A stretch of 64,000 nucleotides of DNA, from NCBI GenBank assembly GCA_015345905.1, contig JADDTR010000022.1:186001-250000 (forward strand), written 5' to 3'. Position 1 is the stretch's first letter, and each line of letters begins with the position of its first letter. Positions 22,599-32,918 of the stretch are shown in pieces. Origin of the DNA: Aotearoamyces nothofagi (taxonomy: Eukaryota; Ascomycota; Leotiomycetes; Leotiales; Tympanidaceae). The notes below the pieces were generated by a model. That model saw nothing but the letters and a program-made list of their open reading frames with translations. It made no database searches and was not told the DNA's origin. The position numbers and the translations under genes were made by a program.

Positions 22599-23486
22599 TT
22601 AGACCGTCTGGTTGGGTACTGTAGCGGTGGCAGCCTGTGCTGACTCGCTGCCATGTGCAGCGGCCTTTTCTTCAGCCCAGTTGTTATTCTGGGCGACACG
22701 GCCGTACTGCGTGAACTGGAGGTTCAACTCGCGGTAGTCCCAGGTGGTGCTCAAGACGAGGAATACAGCAGCCATGAATGGGACGGTGAAGATATCGACA
22801 ATGCTTATGAATATGAAGGTCTCGGTGACGCCGATGCGGTTGCCGTCGTCAAGACCATGGGCGATGGCGTATAGACAGAACATCAGGGCGAGCCAGCTGA
22901 CGATTAAGCTATAATGGCGAGCCACGCCGACGCGCTTAGCGGTTGAGAGACCAGGAGCAGTAAATGAGAGGAATAGGAGGATCCATGCGGCACAACCGAA
23001 CGTATAGTATCCCCATTTATAGTTGTCCGACACGACGGAGCTGGCGAGCCATGCAGTGGCTGCAGTCCAGATGAGGGCGACGTTGTAGGCAACTGTTGCC
23101 CAGCTGACACCGGATAGTAGACTAGTTGCAATGACAACAGGAGTCCATCCGATAAACCAGTTGATGTAACGGGCATAGAAGATCTGTCGGGGTCCAGTCG
23201 TATCCACGTTGTTGGCGACCTCGATAGGGACCCAGCCAAGGTCGGAGGCCATTGTGAAGTAGGCGACGCCGCCGGTGAGCAGCGAGATGGTGAACAGGTA
23301 GTGGAAGATCTTCTCGCCTGAGCGCGCGAAGTATGCCAGACCGACGACAACGAGTGTGGCAAGCAGGTAAAGGGACGTTACAGTCCATAGCCAGTCAGAG
23401 CCATTTACAGACAGGGCATCTGCAGCGCCCGTGGGTGGGTTGTCGCTCAGTGCGTCATTTCGAGGGAGAAGGTGTAGAGCAGGCAT
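22599..23486 (-). CDS. Opsin-related seven-helix protein (HSP30/YRO2/ORP type), no retinal lysine
   Basis: An intronless 295-residue frame encodes seven membrane helices with the microbial-rhodopsin layout. Helix C is FYARYINWFIGW and helix G is TETFIFISIVDIFTVPFMAAVFL. Aligned with bacteriorhodopsin, Asp85 is Asn109, the Schiff-base Lys216 is Val235, and Asp212 is kept as Asp231. Without the lysine it cannot bind retinal covalently, so it belongs with the opsin-related proteins, including yeast Hsp30, Yro2 and Mrh1. These sit in the plasma membrane and respond to stress, and some modulate Pma1 or help efflux acids. The start at 23486 (MPALHLLPRND) fits the family. An ATG at 23627 is also in frame but adds 47 residues of non-conserved sequence. 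The C-terminal tail is Ala/Glu-rich. Confidence 0.88.
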   Translation of the reverse strand: MPALHLLPRNDALSDNPPTGAADALSVNGSDWLWTVTSLYLLATLVVVGLAYFARSGEKIFHYLFTISLLTGGVAYFTMASDLGWVPIEVANNVDTTGPRQIFYARYINWFIGWTPVVIATSLLSGVSWATVAYNVALIWTAATAWLASSVVSDNYKWGYYTFGCAAWILLFLSFTAPGLSTAKRVGVARHYSLIVSWLALMFCLYAIAHGLDDGNRIGVTETFIFISIVDIFTVPFMAAVFLVLSTTWDYRELNLQFTQYGRVAQNNNWAEEKAAAHGSESAQAATATVPNQTV

Positions 23487-25913
23487 AATGGTTGAGGCTT
23501 CCTTCTCTGGTCGACGATCAAAGAAAGTGAGGTTTGAAGTGTGTTTGAGAATATCAGTGAGTCTGATATGCGATGCGATGATTGAGTGTGTTTGATATAC
23601 TACTGAAGTACGATCTATGATTTTCATATCTGCTACTACACCGAGATAAATGCAGTATATATACCCTCATGACCATCCGCACGATGGTGACGTCCTGAGG
23701 AGAGGACCCGGAGGTACCGGCATATTCTGGCCTCGTCCATGCCTCCATGCTCTACAGATCAATAATGATCAACATAACGTGTCGAGGTTTTGGTAAAGGT
23801 GCTACAATCGAAAGTGGTGGAAAGGGTCTGAAAACTGAGGCACGCCCATCCTCCGTGGATCCGAGCGGGAGCACGGCGGAGATGCAGCTGTCCGGTATAG
23901 TCAATGGGCACAATTGGGGGACGAGAGGGAGAACCCTCCACCTGCACCTCGCTTGTTGTGCGTGACAATGATGGAAGAGTCGCGCTATTCGTCATGCGTT
24001 GTCGGAAGGATGTCGGATGCCCCCGGGTTTAAGCAGCGATTGTGGTGTGAACCCCAAGGAACCCCAGCCGTGCTTAGGAACGGCCAGATACCTCCATCCC
24101 GCTTCAGCCTCTTGCTAGGCCGCCGCCAACGCTCAACTGGCCTTGCTTTGAAATGCTCGAGTCCTTCTGGAATATTCTCAAGACATCACTAGTAGCCTTG
24201 GTGCTCTGCTACCAATTTCTCGAGGCTCTGGTGCAGTTTCCGTTGCTTGACAACGGATTAAGCTTTTGGATGACGTTCGGAGGCGAGAGCTGGACGGCAC
24301 TGTTCTGGCAAAGCGAAGTCCCGATCATGCTTGCTGCCGGAGGGCCACGGGAGCAGATCTGAGACAAGATGCGTGCTGCGACAGAGCAGAGAGCAACGAG
24401 TGGCCTCATCTTGACGACAGACTATACACTTTCTGGGGCGAAGATCGACGACTCTTGACAGCAGGTATCTGATCTTCACTGCGTGCGAGAGGTCCAGAAC
24501 CCAGAAGGCATGCTGCGCGAGCAGGAATTTTCCTTTGAGATGCTGGTCTTTCTACCCTCTGCGAGTGTTTTCGTTGGATCTCGTGGATTGATCCTGGAAT
24601 CCTGTATGTCACTCTGTACAACACGTCCTGGAGCTGCCGAAAGTCCCGGACGCCCTCACCGAGAGATTCATGTGATAGGACGGGACACCAGCTCGAGCTT
24701 TGGTGAGGCCATCTACAATTGGCGCCCGGCAGGTCATGAGTGCCACGAAAATTTTCAATGCTCCTTCTATTATGGCACATATGGTAAGCCACGGGTAGTC
24801 CGAGTCTATGACATACCGTGTAGTCCTGGACAGTATAGTCCTGGACGGCTTCGTTGCACTTGAGGATTCTCCAATATAAATTCGCCTATTACGGCGGTCG
24901 TTAAGGCCGCTCGCTGAAGTGCACAGTCGTGGCAGCATGCTTTCGCCTTTCCGCCCTTCGCCAGCTTTTTTCCTCTACGTCTTCGATAACTCCTACATGA
25001 CGAAACACGCGCATCAACCCATCGTATAGCTACATCATCAAGCATGTTGGCACAGGGTTCGAAGCAAAAAGAGATTCAAATCTGATTTGTGTACTCTATC
25101 TAAACCTCACTCCGAATTAGTCGGCCTCTCGTTCGTCCCAGGTTCTCTTTGCTCTATCTCTATGTGCTTCTCGAACATGTTCTTTGCCTATGCTCCCTAC
25201 TTCCGGATTACCCGGAGAGGACCTGCCTCTGTGTTCTATCAAAAAGTCACGAGCAGGTCCGCTCCGGCTTTATAGGATTAACTCCTAGTGGCGTTGAGGC
25301 AGTATCTTATCGATATGTGCTTTATAAGCTCGCGAATGGCTAGTATCGACTATCGAGTGCCAATCACGAGATCGTCGTGTTACTTCACGTGACCCTTCAT
25401 CTTTCTTCAGCAGGCCTTGAACCGAAGTATCTGCATTTCACGACTCATCCTCGAGTATTCAAAAGCGACGATAGATGTATTTTTCCATCTCGATGACCAG
25501 CTTTTCTTTGGCTTTAAGTGATGCTCGCTTCTTCTGGGAGCATGGTAAAGTATCGCCCGACCGGTCCAGGCGCCTATTTCTTGGATACTTCTTCATCTGA
25601 GTCTACAAGTTTCTATATTGCCAATATTATATAATATTGGCAATATAGAAACTGTTATCACTGATGCAGTTATCCCCATCCGGAATTGGGTCGCTCTTTG
25701 TTCTGCCGACTCTTCCCCGTATACCCCACACTCCCCGCACATATCGCAATCATTCCGCACTCGATTCACCAATGACATGTAGATCCTCGGTATATCTGCG
25801 CAGATTGGTGCGAGACTTCAAATAACCCATCTTTCCTGTGTATCCCTCTTAATTTCTTAAAATCTCTTGTGCGTCCTAAATCTATTCTTTGGGCCGTCGA
25901 TGACATAATAAAC
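23487..25913. other. Intergenic region, no gene recognised
   Basis: This 2.4-kb region lies between two divergent genes, the opsin-like gene and the sugar transporter. It contains many short overlapping frames on both strands, none with recognisable family similarity. TAGTCCTGGAC occurs twice close together near 24,821-24,843. A 46-bp perfect palindrome lies at 25608..25653. Confidence 0.5.
25608..25653. repeat. 46-bp perfect palindrome (no spacer)
   Basis: The left arm AGTTTCTATATTGCCAATAT plus TAT is followed directly by its exact reverse complement. The 23-bp arms match at every position. The flanks continue to match imperfectly: CTTCATCTGAGT on the left resembles the reverse complement of the right flank ACTGATGCAG. 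It lies 261 bp upstream of the sugar transporter start codon. It could be a cruciform-forming element, a remnant of a small inverted-repeat element, or a fold-back artefact of sequencing. Confidence 0.9.
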
Positions 25914-27968
25914 ATGGATATGTCGTATATATTTGGGATTGCTGTGTTTGCAGCTATTGGCACCTTTTTATTTGTATGTCTTGCCAATGCCAATTGATGA
26001 AAATGGCCTTTTCTAACCAGTAAATAGGGTTTTGATACTGGCATTGCCACCACAAGTGAGTATATCATCTCATGTTCCTGTCAATATTGTCTAAGTGGCT
26101 TGTTAGCAATCGCGCATGAAAGTTGGATCGATTACATGAACCACCCATCAGATGGCATGACAGGAGCTGTAAGTAAAACTAACATCAAATATGTTTCAAA
26201 ATCCTGCCTGAAACCTGTAGGTTGTCGCTGTTTATATCGCTGGTGAAGTAGCCGGAGCTTTGACCCAGACCTTTATCGGAGACAAGCTAGGACGTATTCG
26301 ATTTATGCAGATGATGTGTATTATTGTAACGATCGGGACAATCATCCAAACTGCTTCAGTAAACTTTGGAATGTTCCTAGCAGGCCGTGTTTTGGCAGGA
26401 TATGCTGTAGGGTGGGTCTTCCATCCAGTTAGCTCAGACGACGATCAAGCTGATATAACAATAAGTGGTATGGCGGCAACGGTACCAATTTACCTGAGTG
26501 AAATCTCAGCTCCCCACCATCGAGGCCTTATAGGTGGTATTTCAGGGTGTGGCATATCTTTCGGAACCATGATGTCGAACTGGATTGGATTCGCCTGTGG
26601 GTACGCTCCGTACGGATCAACGCAATGGAGACTTCCTCTCGGTCTACAAATTCCTTTCGGGGTGGTTTTATTCGCTGGTCTCGCTACTTTTATGCCTAAC
26701 TCGCCTCGTCAATTGATTCGTGCCGGCAGAGTCGATCAAGCACGTATCGAGTATATCAGAATTCATCGCGATTTAGAGCCCCATGAGGTGCATCAGGGGT
26801 TTGCTTTCATGCGTGCTCAGATCGAGTATGAGATGCAGAGGGAACTCACTTCATATTCTGAAATCTTCAAGGTTTTTAGGCATCGCGTTCTTGTGTAAGG
26901 CCGTTATGTCATTTATGAAGCCTATACTAAATGTCATATAGGTCAGTTGCTGTCCAAACAATGACTAGTCTTACAGGCGTAAATGTCATCCAGGTAGGTT
27001 AAGCGAGTATCATAAAAGGTCACCACACTAATATATTCGCCATTCTATCTTAGTATTATCAAAGTAAGGTACTTCCTCCATTTTCAGTCTCTGCTGACAT
27101 TTTGCACAGCTATCCTTTACAAGTCATTGGGCATAGGCCCACACAAGATTCTAGCTTTGGCTGCCGTCTACGGAACGATCGCCTTTCTGTCCAATTGCAT
27201 TACCACAAAGTATCTAACCGATCAATGGGGACGGCGAAAGTAAGTTCAACTTAGTTGTTTACAAAGGAAGGCTATTAACACAATCAGTATGATCATCGCG
27301 GGCTTATCTGGAATCATTGTTGTTCAAATATACGCCAGTGTGATGCAAAGAGAATTCCAAGATACAGAAAATAAAGTCGGCAAAGGCTTTGCCATTCTTG
27401 GCATCTACCTATTTGTTGTTATATACTGTAAGATTTCTTTTGGGTCTAATTACACATCGAAACTGATATATCTGATGCATAGATGGCATGATTAATAGCA
27501 CAAGCTGGCTATATGGTGCTGAGGTCTTACCGATCGCCCTCAGAAGCAAGGTTATGGGATTGGCAGCCGCATCTCACTTCATTGTAAACGTTGCACGTAC
27601 GTATTATTTCCCCCATGTGTGTGAGCGAGTCTAACTAGCAATAATAGTCACTGAGGCTGGACCCAGCGCTTTCGCTAACATCCACGAAAACTACTACTAT
27701 GTATTCGTCGGATGCTGCTTCATACTCCTTATTTTAGTGTATTTATTCTTCCCGTGAGTTCTCTTCATGTAACACAGGGCAATGCCAAGCTAATAATCTC
27801 TCAACTAGTGAGACTAAACAAAAGTCGCTGGAAGAGATTGCCGCTGCATTTGGTGATAAACTTGTTGTGCCTACAGAAAATGACCTCGCTGTTGAGGAGA
27901 CAATCCTGGATGACAAGGCGAGAGCTGAACATGTGGAACTAGGCTTGGTGGTTAGTAAGGGAGGCTGA
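25914..27968 (+). CDS. MFS sugar transporter, 12 exons
   Basis: Exons: 25914..25973, 26028..26055, 26107..26168, 26221..26411, 26466..26894, 26942..26993, 27054..27063, 27110..27239, 27288..27427, 27483..27596, 27648..27753 and 27809..27968, giving 493 residues. Sugar-porter marks are GFDTGIATT in TM1, DKLGRIRFMQ after TM2, GRVLAGYAVGGMAATVPIYLSE, the TM7 run LTGVNVIQYYQTILY, DQWGRRN and the closing PETKQKSLEEI. Twelve membrane segments are expected, at the plasma membrane. PESPR after TM6 reads PNSPR, so the conserved glutamate is Asn. The 54-nt intron 26412..26465 has no stop and keeps the frame, so reading through it would add 18 residues inside a conserved helix. Exon 7 is only 10 nt, and its phase and the QYYQ sequence require it. 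The substrate is unknown. Confidence 0.85.
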
Positions 27969-28280
27969 TATGGTAAGCTCTCCTACGTAACAGTGAAAGA
28001 TAGACCACTCGAAAGCGAATACGAATAAATTACCTGTGATGACATTCCGGAATAACCGGTTTACTCATACAACGCAGTACTTTTGTAAAATATCACGTTA
28101 CTCTGTTTGTATACGACGTGAATGACAGAAATATTTAGCCTAATATATAAGACACCAACAATAAATGATCATTAGTCACAAGCCTCCTCGCTTATCAAGA
28201 TTCGGAATTACGGGATATGCATGCGATATCCAGAACAGATACCAACATTGCAACTTTCACCTGATAACCAAGTCACAAAG

Positions 28281-29168
28281 ATGCTGGAAATCAAATCTCT
28301 GTCGCAGTTTAATAAACTTAAAGCTGGCCCCCTCCTCGTCATTGACTTCTACGCTGTCTGGTGCGGACCATGCAAAGCCATTTCTCCGGTATTTGAAAAA
28401 TTGTCCAAGCAACATGAGTCCTCAACTTCTATAGTGTTTGCGAAGCTCGATGTTGACAAAGTGAAAGATGTCGCACAAGCATGCGGGGTAACGGCGATGC
28501 CAACCTTTCAATTTTTCAAGGAGGGCAAGAAGGTGGATGAGGTGAAGGGAGCAGACGTGCAGCAGCTTACGACAAAAATTGGCTATTATACGGCGGCAGC
28601 CAAGGCCGGCGGGTCAAAGACTGGCGAGTCAAAGGCAAAAGATTCGAAAGGTGCTGCAAAATCACCAGGGAGCCTTCGGTCATTGATTGATATCAATTCG
28701 TCCAAGCTGGTAAATGCATCAAACCTCAGCTCTGTGAGGAATATCGCGAGCCCTCCACCGGCTGGATATGCGGTAGCCTCATCACCAGGGGCGCGCTTGC
28801 TTATTCATCTATCCTTCACCCAGGCCGTTAGTCCTAGCCATCTCAAGATTACTATACCTAAAGACTCCTCGCTCAACGCTCCATCAAGGATCCTGATTGG
28901 CACAAACGTCCCTGTCCGCACTGTCAGATCTCCAGAAGGAGTTGAGTCTCACGACCTCGACTTTGAGTCTGTTGCCAAGGCGGAGAATTCTCAGTCTTTC
29001 AATATCTACTCTGACGAGTACATTAATGGAACGACTGAACTAAAGCTCAAAACTTCCAAATTTACTGCGATCAAGAGCTTGACGATTCGGATTGATGCTA
29101 ACTTGAGCGGCGAGGCGACGGTGATTAGCAAGATTGGGGAACTTGATATTGTTGGTACGGCGGCTTAA
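28281..29168 (+). CDS. Thioredoxin-like protein with C-terminal PITH domain (TXNL1-like)
   Basis: This intronless frame of 295 residues has an N-terminal thioredoxin fold. The redox centre WCGPC is at 27-31 in VIDFYAVWCGPCKAIS, and the cis-proline loop is TAMPTFQFFKEGKKV. A Lys/Ser/Gly linker follows (about 112-135), then a PITH domain from about 140 to 290 (SLRSLIDINSSKLVNASNLS to ATVISKIGELDIVG). In other eukaryotes this architecture associates with the 26S proteasome and acts as a cytosolic disulfide reductase. The ATG at 28281 places the thioredoxin domain at the usual distance from the N-terminus. An in-frame start at 28221 would add 20 non-conserved residues. It sits 312 bp downstream of the sugar transporter on the same strand, with no visible operational link. 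Confidence 0.92.
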   Translation: MLEIKSLSQFNKLKAGPLLVIDFYAVWCGPCKAISPVFEKLSKQHESSTSIVFAKLDVDKVKDVAQACGVTAMPTFQFFKEGKKVDEVKGADVQQLTTKIGYYTAAAKAGGSKTGESKAKDSKGAAKSPGSLRSLIDINSSKLVNASNLSSVRNIASPPPAGYAVASSPGARLLIHLSFTQAVSPSHLKITIPKDSSLNAPSRILIGTNVPVRTVRSPEGVESHDLDFESVAKAENSQSFNIYSDEYINGTTELKLKTSKFTAIKSLTIRIDANLSGEATVISKIGELDIVGTAA

Positions 29169-29795
29169 GGCGAGGAATAAGGATGGGTTGATGCTTGTCA
29201 TCAGGTCTAATGAAAACTTGAAGAAATGTAATTAGAGACCTTTCTTACGAACATATATACCGCATCTCTGCTGCTGCCATATGTATATTAAAGGAGTGAT
29301 GTTAGCAGCACTATGATATGAGGCATGGCCTATTCAGACCGTTATTGCTGTCTCCGCATTCATATCGACTTATCGATGAGAACTGCAGTCAACTTCCTCA
29401 TCTGGTTTAGGAATCTTATCTACATCTTATCAGCATCTTATCTGCAGATTATTCGAGTCTAGAGGTCGTTATCGTTCGGGTCCTTATCCCGAAATCCAAT
29501 AGCCTGGCCAGATAATGTTAAGAGTCCAGCCAGTAATGTGACCACTATTGTCACCTGACATATATGCACGACTGCCTGTTTATATCACAGCAAAACCTCA
29601 TTCAGTAATGATTGACAACGCAATAGTCCCAGATTAAGAGCACCGTGGAAGTTGTTATCAGTCCGGGCTCCTATCCCGAGCATCCTTCAGGCTAATATGC
29701 TTCCAAAATGGAAAGTGCTTCAAGATGTCGGCGGCAAGGGCACAATAAATCATCAGCGAATAGATTCATATAAATGTGAGAGGCCTATACATCAG
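29169..29795. other. Intergenic region
   Basis: This 627-bp gap lies between genes on the same strand. TATCAGCATCTTATCTG-type repeats occur near 29,418-29,445. An ATG at 29697, in frame with the next gene, would extend that gene by 33 residues. Otherwise I see nothing specific. Confidence 0.45.
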
Positions 29796-32071
29796 ATGCC
29801 CATCAATTGGAAAATCCGACTGTATATATCTGTTCTACTCGTTATGGTTTGGCTTAGCTATTTATTATGGCCGCAGCTTGCTCTCTGCACGATGGCTGGA
29901 TCTACAACAGCTGTCAATACACTGGTGCCATACAAGTATGATCTTCTTCCAATCGGTGATATCAAGCCGACCGGTTGGATTTACGATCAGTTAGTGCTCG
30001 AGGGAGATGGTTTGGCTGGGCATTTATTTGATTTCTGGCGGTTTGTACACAATAGCAAGTATATCGGGGGAACTACAGAATACAGCTCGATGGATGAAGC
30101 GTCTCCGTACTGGTATAATGGCCTCGTTCCGCTTGCTTTCGTCCTAGATGATGACCGACTGAAGAGTCAGGTAAACTACTATATAGATTATATCATAGAC
30201 CATCAGCAAGCGGATGGATGGCTAGGGTTCGAGACAACGCATGAAACTCGTGGGATATGGGGGAGATGCCTCCTGTTGCAAGGGATGATGGTCAGTTCTC
30301 CTTGTAGGATCAAGTTCAGTTTCTCCTCTACTATCGAAAGTCGCTAACCTCTCGTAGAATCATGCTATTGCAGATCCCACTCGGACCGAACGCATTGTAA
30401 ACTCGATGCATACGTTTGTCAACCTGGCGCATTCCATGTTGGCAGACAATTACACCGGCTGGATTGAACATGGTGATGATTATTTTGACCAAGGTCAATT
30501 TGCTGAGCATAGAGCGCACGAACTGTCAACCACGCTCCAGTGGCTGTATGAAGCTTATCCCAATGGCAATGAACAGATAATTTGGGAGACAATGAACTTC
30601 ATGTGGGAGGCTGCGGTGATCATGGACATGGATTGGACCACCTTTTTTGTCGAGGGCGTGTTTCCAAAACTTGGATCTGAAGACCCTAGAACCGTGGTTT
30701 ACGATTTCATGCATGGTGTGAACCTTGCTGAAGGGCTGAGATATCCAGCGCAACTCTATCGAATGACGAAAAATAACACTCTTGTCACCATGTCTAGAAA
30801 TGCCGTAGACTGGACTGCACTGTACCAGGGAGCAAGTACGGGCACAATTATTGCTGACGAATATGTTATGGGTCAGGATCCAACTCACGGATCAGAACTA
30901 TGTATAGCAGTTGAGATGATGTTCTCACTTTCATATCTATACCGACTCTTTGGAGATAATAAAGACGCCGATCACACAGAGCTGGTCACCTTTAACGCTC
31001 TTCCAGGTGGTATAATGGATGATTGGTGGAGCCATAACTACGTTACACAAACAAACCAGCCATGGTCGAGAAACCTTACAGAAGCATCGGCCTACGGTGC
31101 TCCATTTTTCGATGTTAACATATATGGAAACGTCTACGGCCTTGAGCCGAACTATGTAGGTCCAGCCAACGTTTGAAAATAGGCTACATAGCTAATCACA
31201 AATTTAACAGCCATGTTGCACAGCAAATCATCCTCAGGGGTTGCCGAAATTCCTCATGTCCTCCTGGGTCGCCAAAGGAACTTCGGGACTTGCTCACGTG
31301 TTCCTGGTGCCATCGACAGTTTCTACAACGATCAATGGAGGAGCAGTAGACATTGCCTGCGATACATTTTACCCCTTCGGCGACGTACTCACTTATACTA
31401 TAAGTACTACCAAGGCTTTCGACTTCTACATCCGCGTGCCAGAATGGGCAACAACTGACTCAAAAATCGTAATTAGCTCAAAGACATCGCCGTTCCAAGG
31501 CGACAGCGACGAGCTCTATCACATCAAAGTCAGCAAAGGCAAAATGACCATCACCGTCACGCTCGACACGGGTGTTCGCGTGGTTCAAAAGCCTACACAG
31601 GCTAACAACACGGCAGCCATCTACCGCGGCAACATCCTCTACACGTACGAGGTAGAAAACATCAAGACCTCGTACCCGCCACTCAGCTACTATCCCTACC
31701 CCAACACCATCCCCGTCCCCGCAAACTCCAGCGACCCACTAGGCCGCGCTCTAGACCACACCTTAGTACCTAAGAACTCGAGTAGCTGGGCCATCGCCAT
31801 CGATCCCTCACAACTGAACTTCCACGACACAGGCACGGATCTCGACAGACTCCCGAACCCGATCTATACGTCCGGTGCGCCGCCGGTGTATATCAATATC
31901 GCTACGACGGTGATTGAGTGGCCGATTGTGAATGATACAGCGGCTGTGCCTCCGACGGAGCCGGTGCGGCTAGGCACGCCTTATGTGGTGAGGCTGGTGC
32001 CGTTTGGGAGTGCGAAACTGCATATGGCGGAGGTGCCGTTGCTGGAATTGGAGAGGGTGGAGGGTCTTTGA
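29796..32071 (+). CDS. GH127-type beta-L-arabinofuranosidase (DUF1680)
   Basis: Three exons (29796..30290, 30358..31155 and 31211..32071) give 717 residues. These enzymes release beta-L-arabinofuranose from plant-wall or glycoprotein glycans, using a zinc-bound cysteine as nucleophile. Visible marks are DGWLGFETTHETRGIWGR, NHAIADPTRTERIV, DEYVMGQDPTHGSELC and PCCTANHPQG. By analogy with bifidobacterial HypBA1 (Glu338, Cys340, Cys417, Cys418), the zinc ligands would be E345, C347, C433 and C434, with one of the adjacent cysteines being the nucleophile. E333 in DEY is a candidate acid/base. The start MPINWKIRLY leads into a hydrophobic stretch to about residue 31, a signal peptide or signal anchor. 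Many sequons (NNT, NLT, NSS) fit secretion. An upstream in-frame ATG at 29697 is less likely because it would bury the signal. Confidence 0.88.
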
Positions 32072-32610
32072 TGGAAGTTTGAGACTGTGGAGAGACTAGA
32101 TTACGATGTGCAGAGGAATAGTGTGTGGTACAAAGACTCACCTTATGCGAGTGTCAAGGCCACGGTTATGTAGTTCACAACTATATATGCCATAGCTAAA
32201 TGGTTAATACTTAGCCACTTTTGCTTCCTCTTCCATACTCTGCTGCTCTTGTATGAACCCACTTTAGTACTTTTTTGGCATTGACAAATAAGTGTTATAA
32301 TTATTTAATATCAGCCATTTTTATTTATATATGGCTCGAAAATTTCTATTTCTCCAACAATGATGTGCAATCATATATCGTAATCTATGGAATACAAACC
32401 GTAGCTTATAGCTTACAGCCCTACCCTCATAATTACATACTTACATAACATCCCCTCTGCATCCCCATCTCTTCGTAGTATACACCAAGAAAGATCGAAA
32501 CAATTATATTCTTTGCAGCCGAACCCCACCGGCCGATCTCCGGGGCTCCCCCCAAGGGCTCGTCTCGCACGTATATACGCAGATAAGCAAAATCCTCCAA
32601 AATCAATCCG
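32072..32610. other. Intergenic region before tRNA cluster
   Basis: This 539-bp stretch contains the GH127 3' UTR and the leader of the first tRNA-Ile. Its first half is AT-rich. No other gene is seen. Confidence 0.5.
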
Positions 32611-32695
32611 GGTCGCTTAGCTCAGTTGGTTAGAGCGTGGTGCTAATATCTTCGAGATTACGCCAAGGTCGCGAGTTCGACCCTCGTAGTGACCA
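32611..32695 (+). tRNA. tRNA-Ile (AAT), copy 1, with 11-nt intron
   Basis: The cloverleaf is complete. The acceptor stem GGTCGCT pairs with AGTGACC (one G-T pair), with discriminator A. The D arm is AGCTCAGTTGGTTAGAGC, the anticodon stem TGGTG pairs with CGCCA around loop CTAATAA (anticodon AAT), and the T arm is GCGAGTTCGACCCTCGT. The intron TCTTCGAGATT (32649..32659) sits between positions 37 and 38, the canonical eukaryotic site. The A- and B-box sequences lie inside the gene. T-runs for RNA polymerase III termination follow at about 32718..32731. Confidence 0.95.
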
Positions 32696-32717
32696 GTCAA
32701 CAAAACAATCCCGTTTA

Positions 32718-32731
32718 TTTTTGCCTTTTTT
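32718..32731 (+). terminator. Pol III T-run terminator, tRNA-Ile copy 1
   Basis: A run of five T (32718..32722) is followed by a run of six T (32726..32731), 22-36 nt after the tRNA end. This is a typical polymerase III stop. Confidence 0.6.
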
Positions 32732-32828
32732 GCCCCTCCCCCGGGCGCTCATTTTTTTATTCCACCTCTCGACTATTTCCCTATTGCTTATTCTGCGATA
32801 AGCGCTTCTCGGACACAAAATATGTTCG

Positions 32829-32918
32829 GGTCGCTTAGCTCAGTTGGTTAGAGCGTGGTGCTAATATCATGTCATGTGAGACACGCCAAGGTCGCGAGTT
32901 CGACCCTCGTAGTGACCA
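32829..32918 (+). tRNA. tRNA-Ile (AAT), copy 2, with 16-nt intron
   Basis: The mature sequence is identical to copy 1, with the same stems, AAT anticodon and discriminator A. The intron TCATGTCATGTGAGAC (32867..32882) is in the same place after position 37 but differs in length and sequence. An ATAAGC element lies about 30 bp upstream, as in the other two copies. A run of five T ten bases downstream (32928..32932) should stop polymerase III. Confidence 0.95.

Noticed and set aside
22599-23486. Photoactive rhodopsin or light-driven proton pump
   Set aside because: The retinal-binding lysine is Val and the proton acceptor Asp is Asn.
23487-23627. N-terminal 47-residue extension of the opsin-like protein
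   Set aside because: An in-frame ATG exists at 23627, but the added sequence has no family counterpart and precedes the usual start MPALHLLPRN.
24153-24938. Cluster of overlapping frames of 90-130 codons in the gap before the sugar transporter
   Set aside because: Frames overlap on opposite strands, none has a recognisable domain, and no consistent splice chain could be built.
26412-26465. Reading the 54-nt segment as coding sequence of the sugar transporter
   Set aside because: It would insert WVFHPVSSDDDQADITIS between AGYAVG and GMAATVPIY, which are contiguous in the family. An intron is the better call, though retention remains possible.
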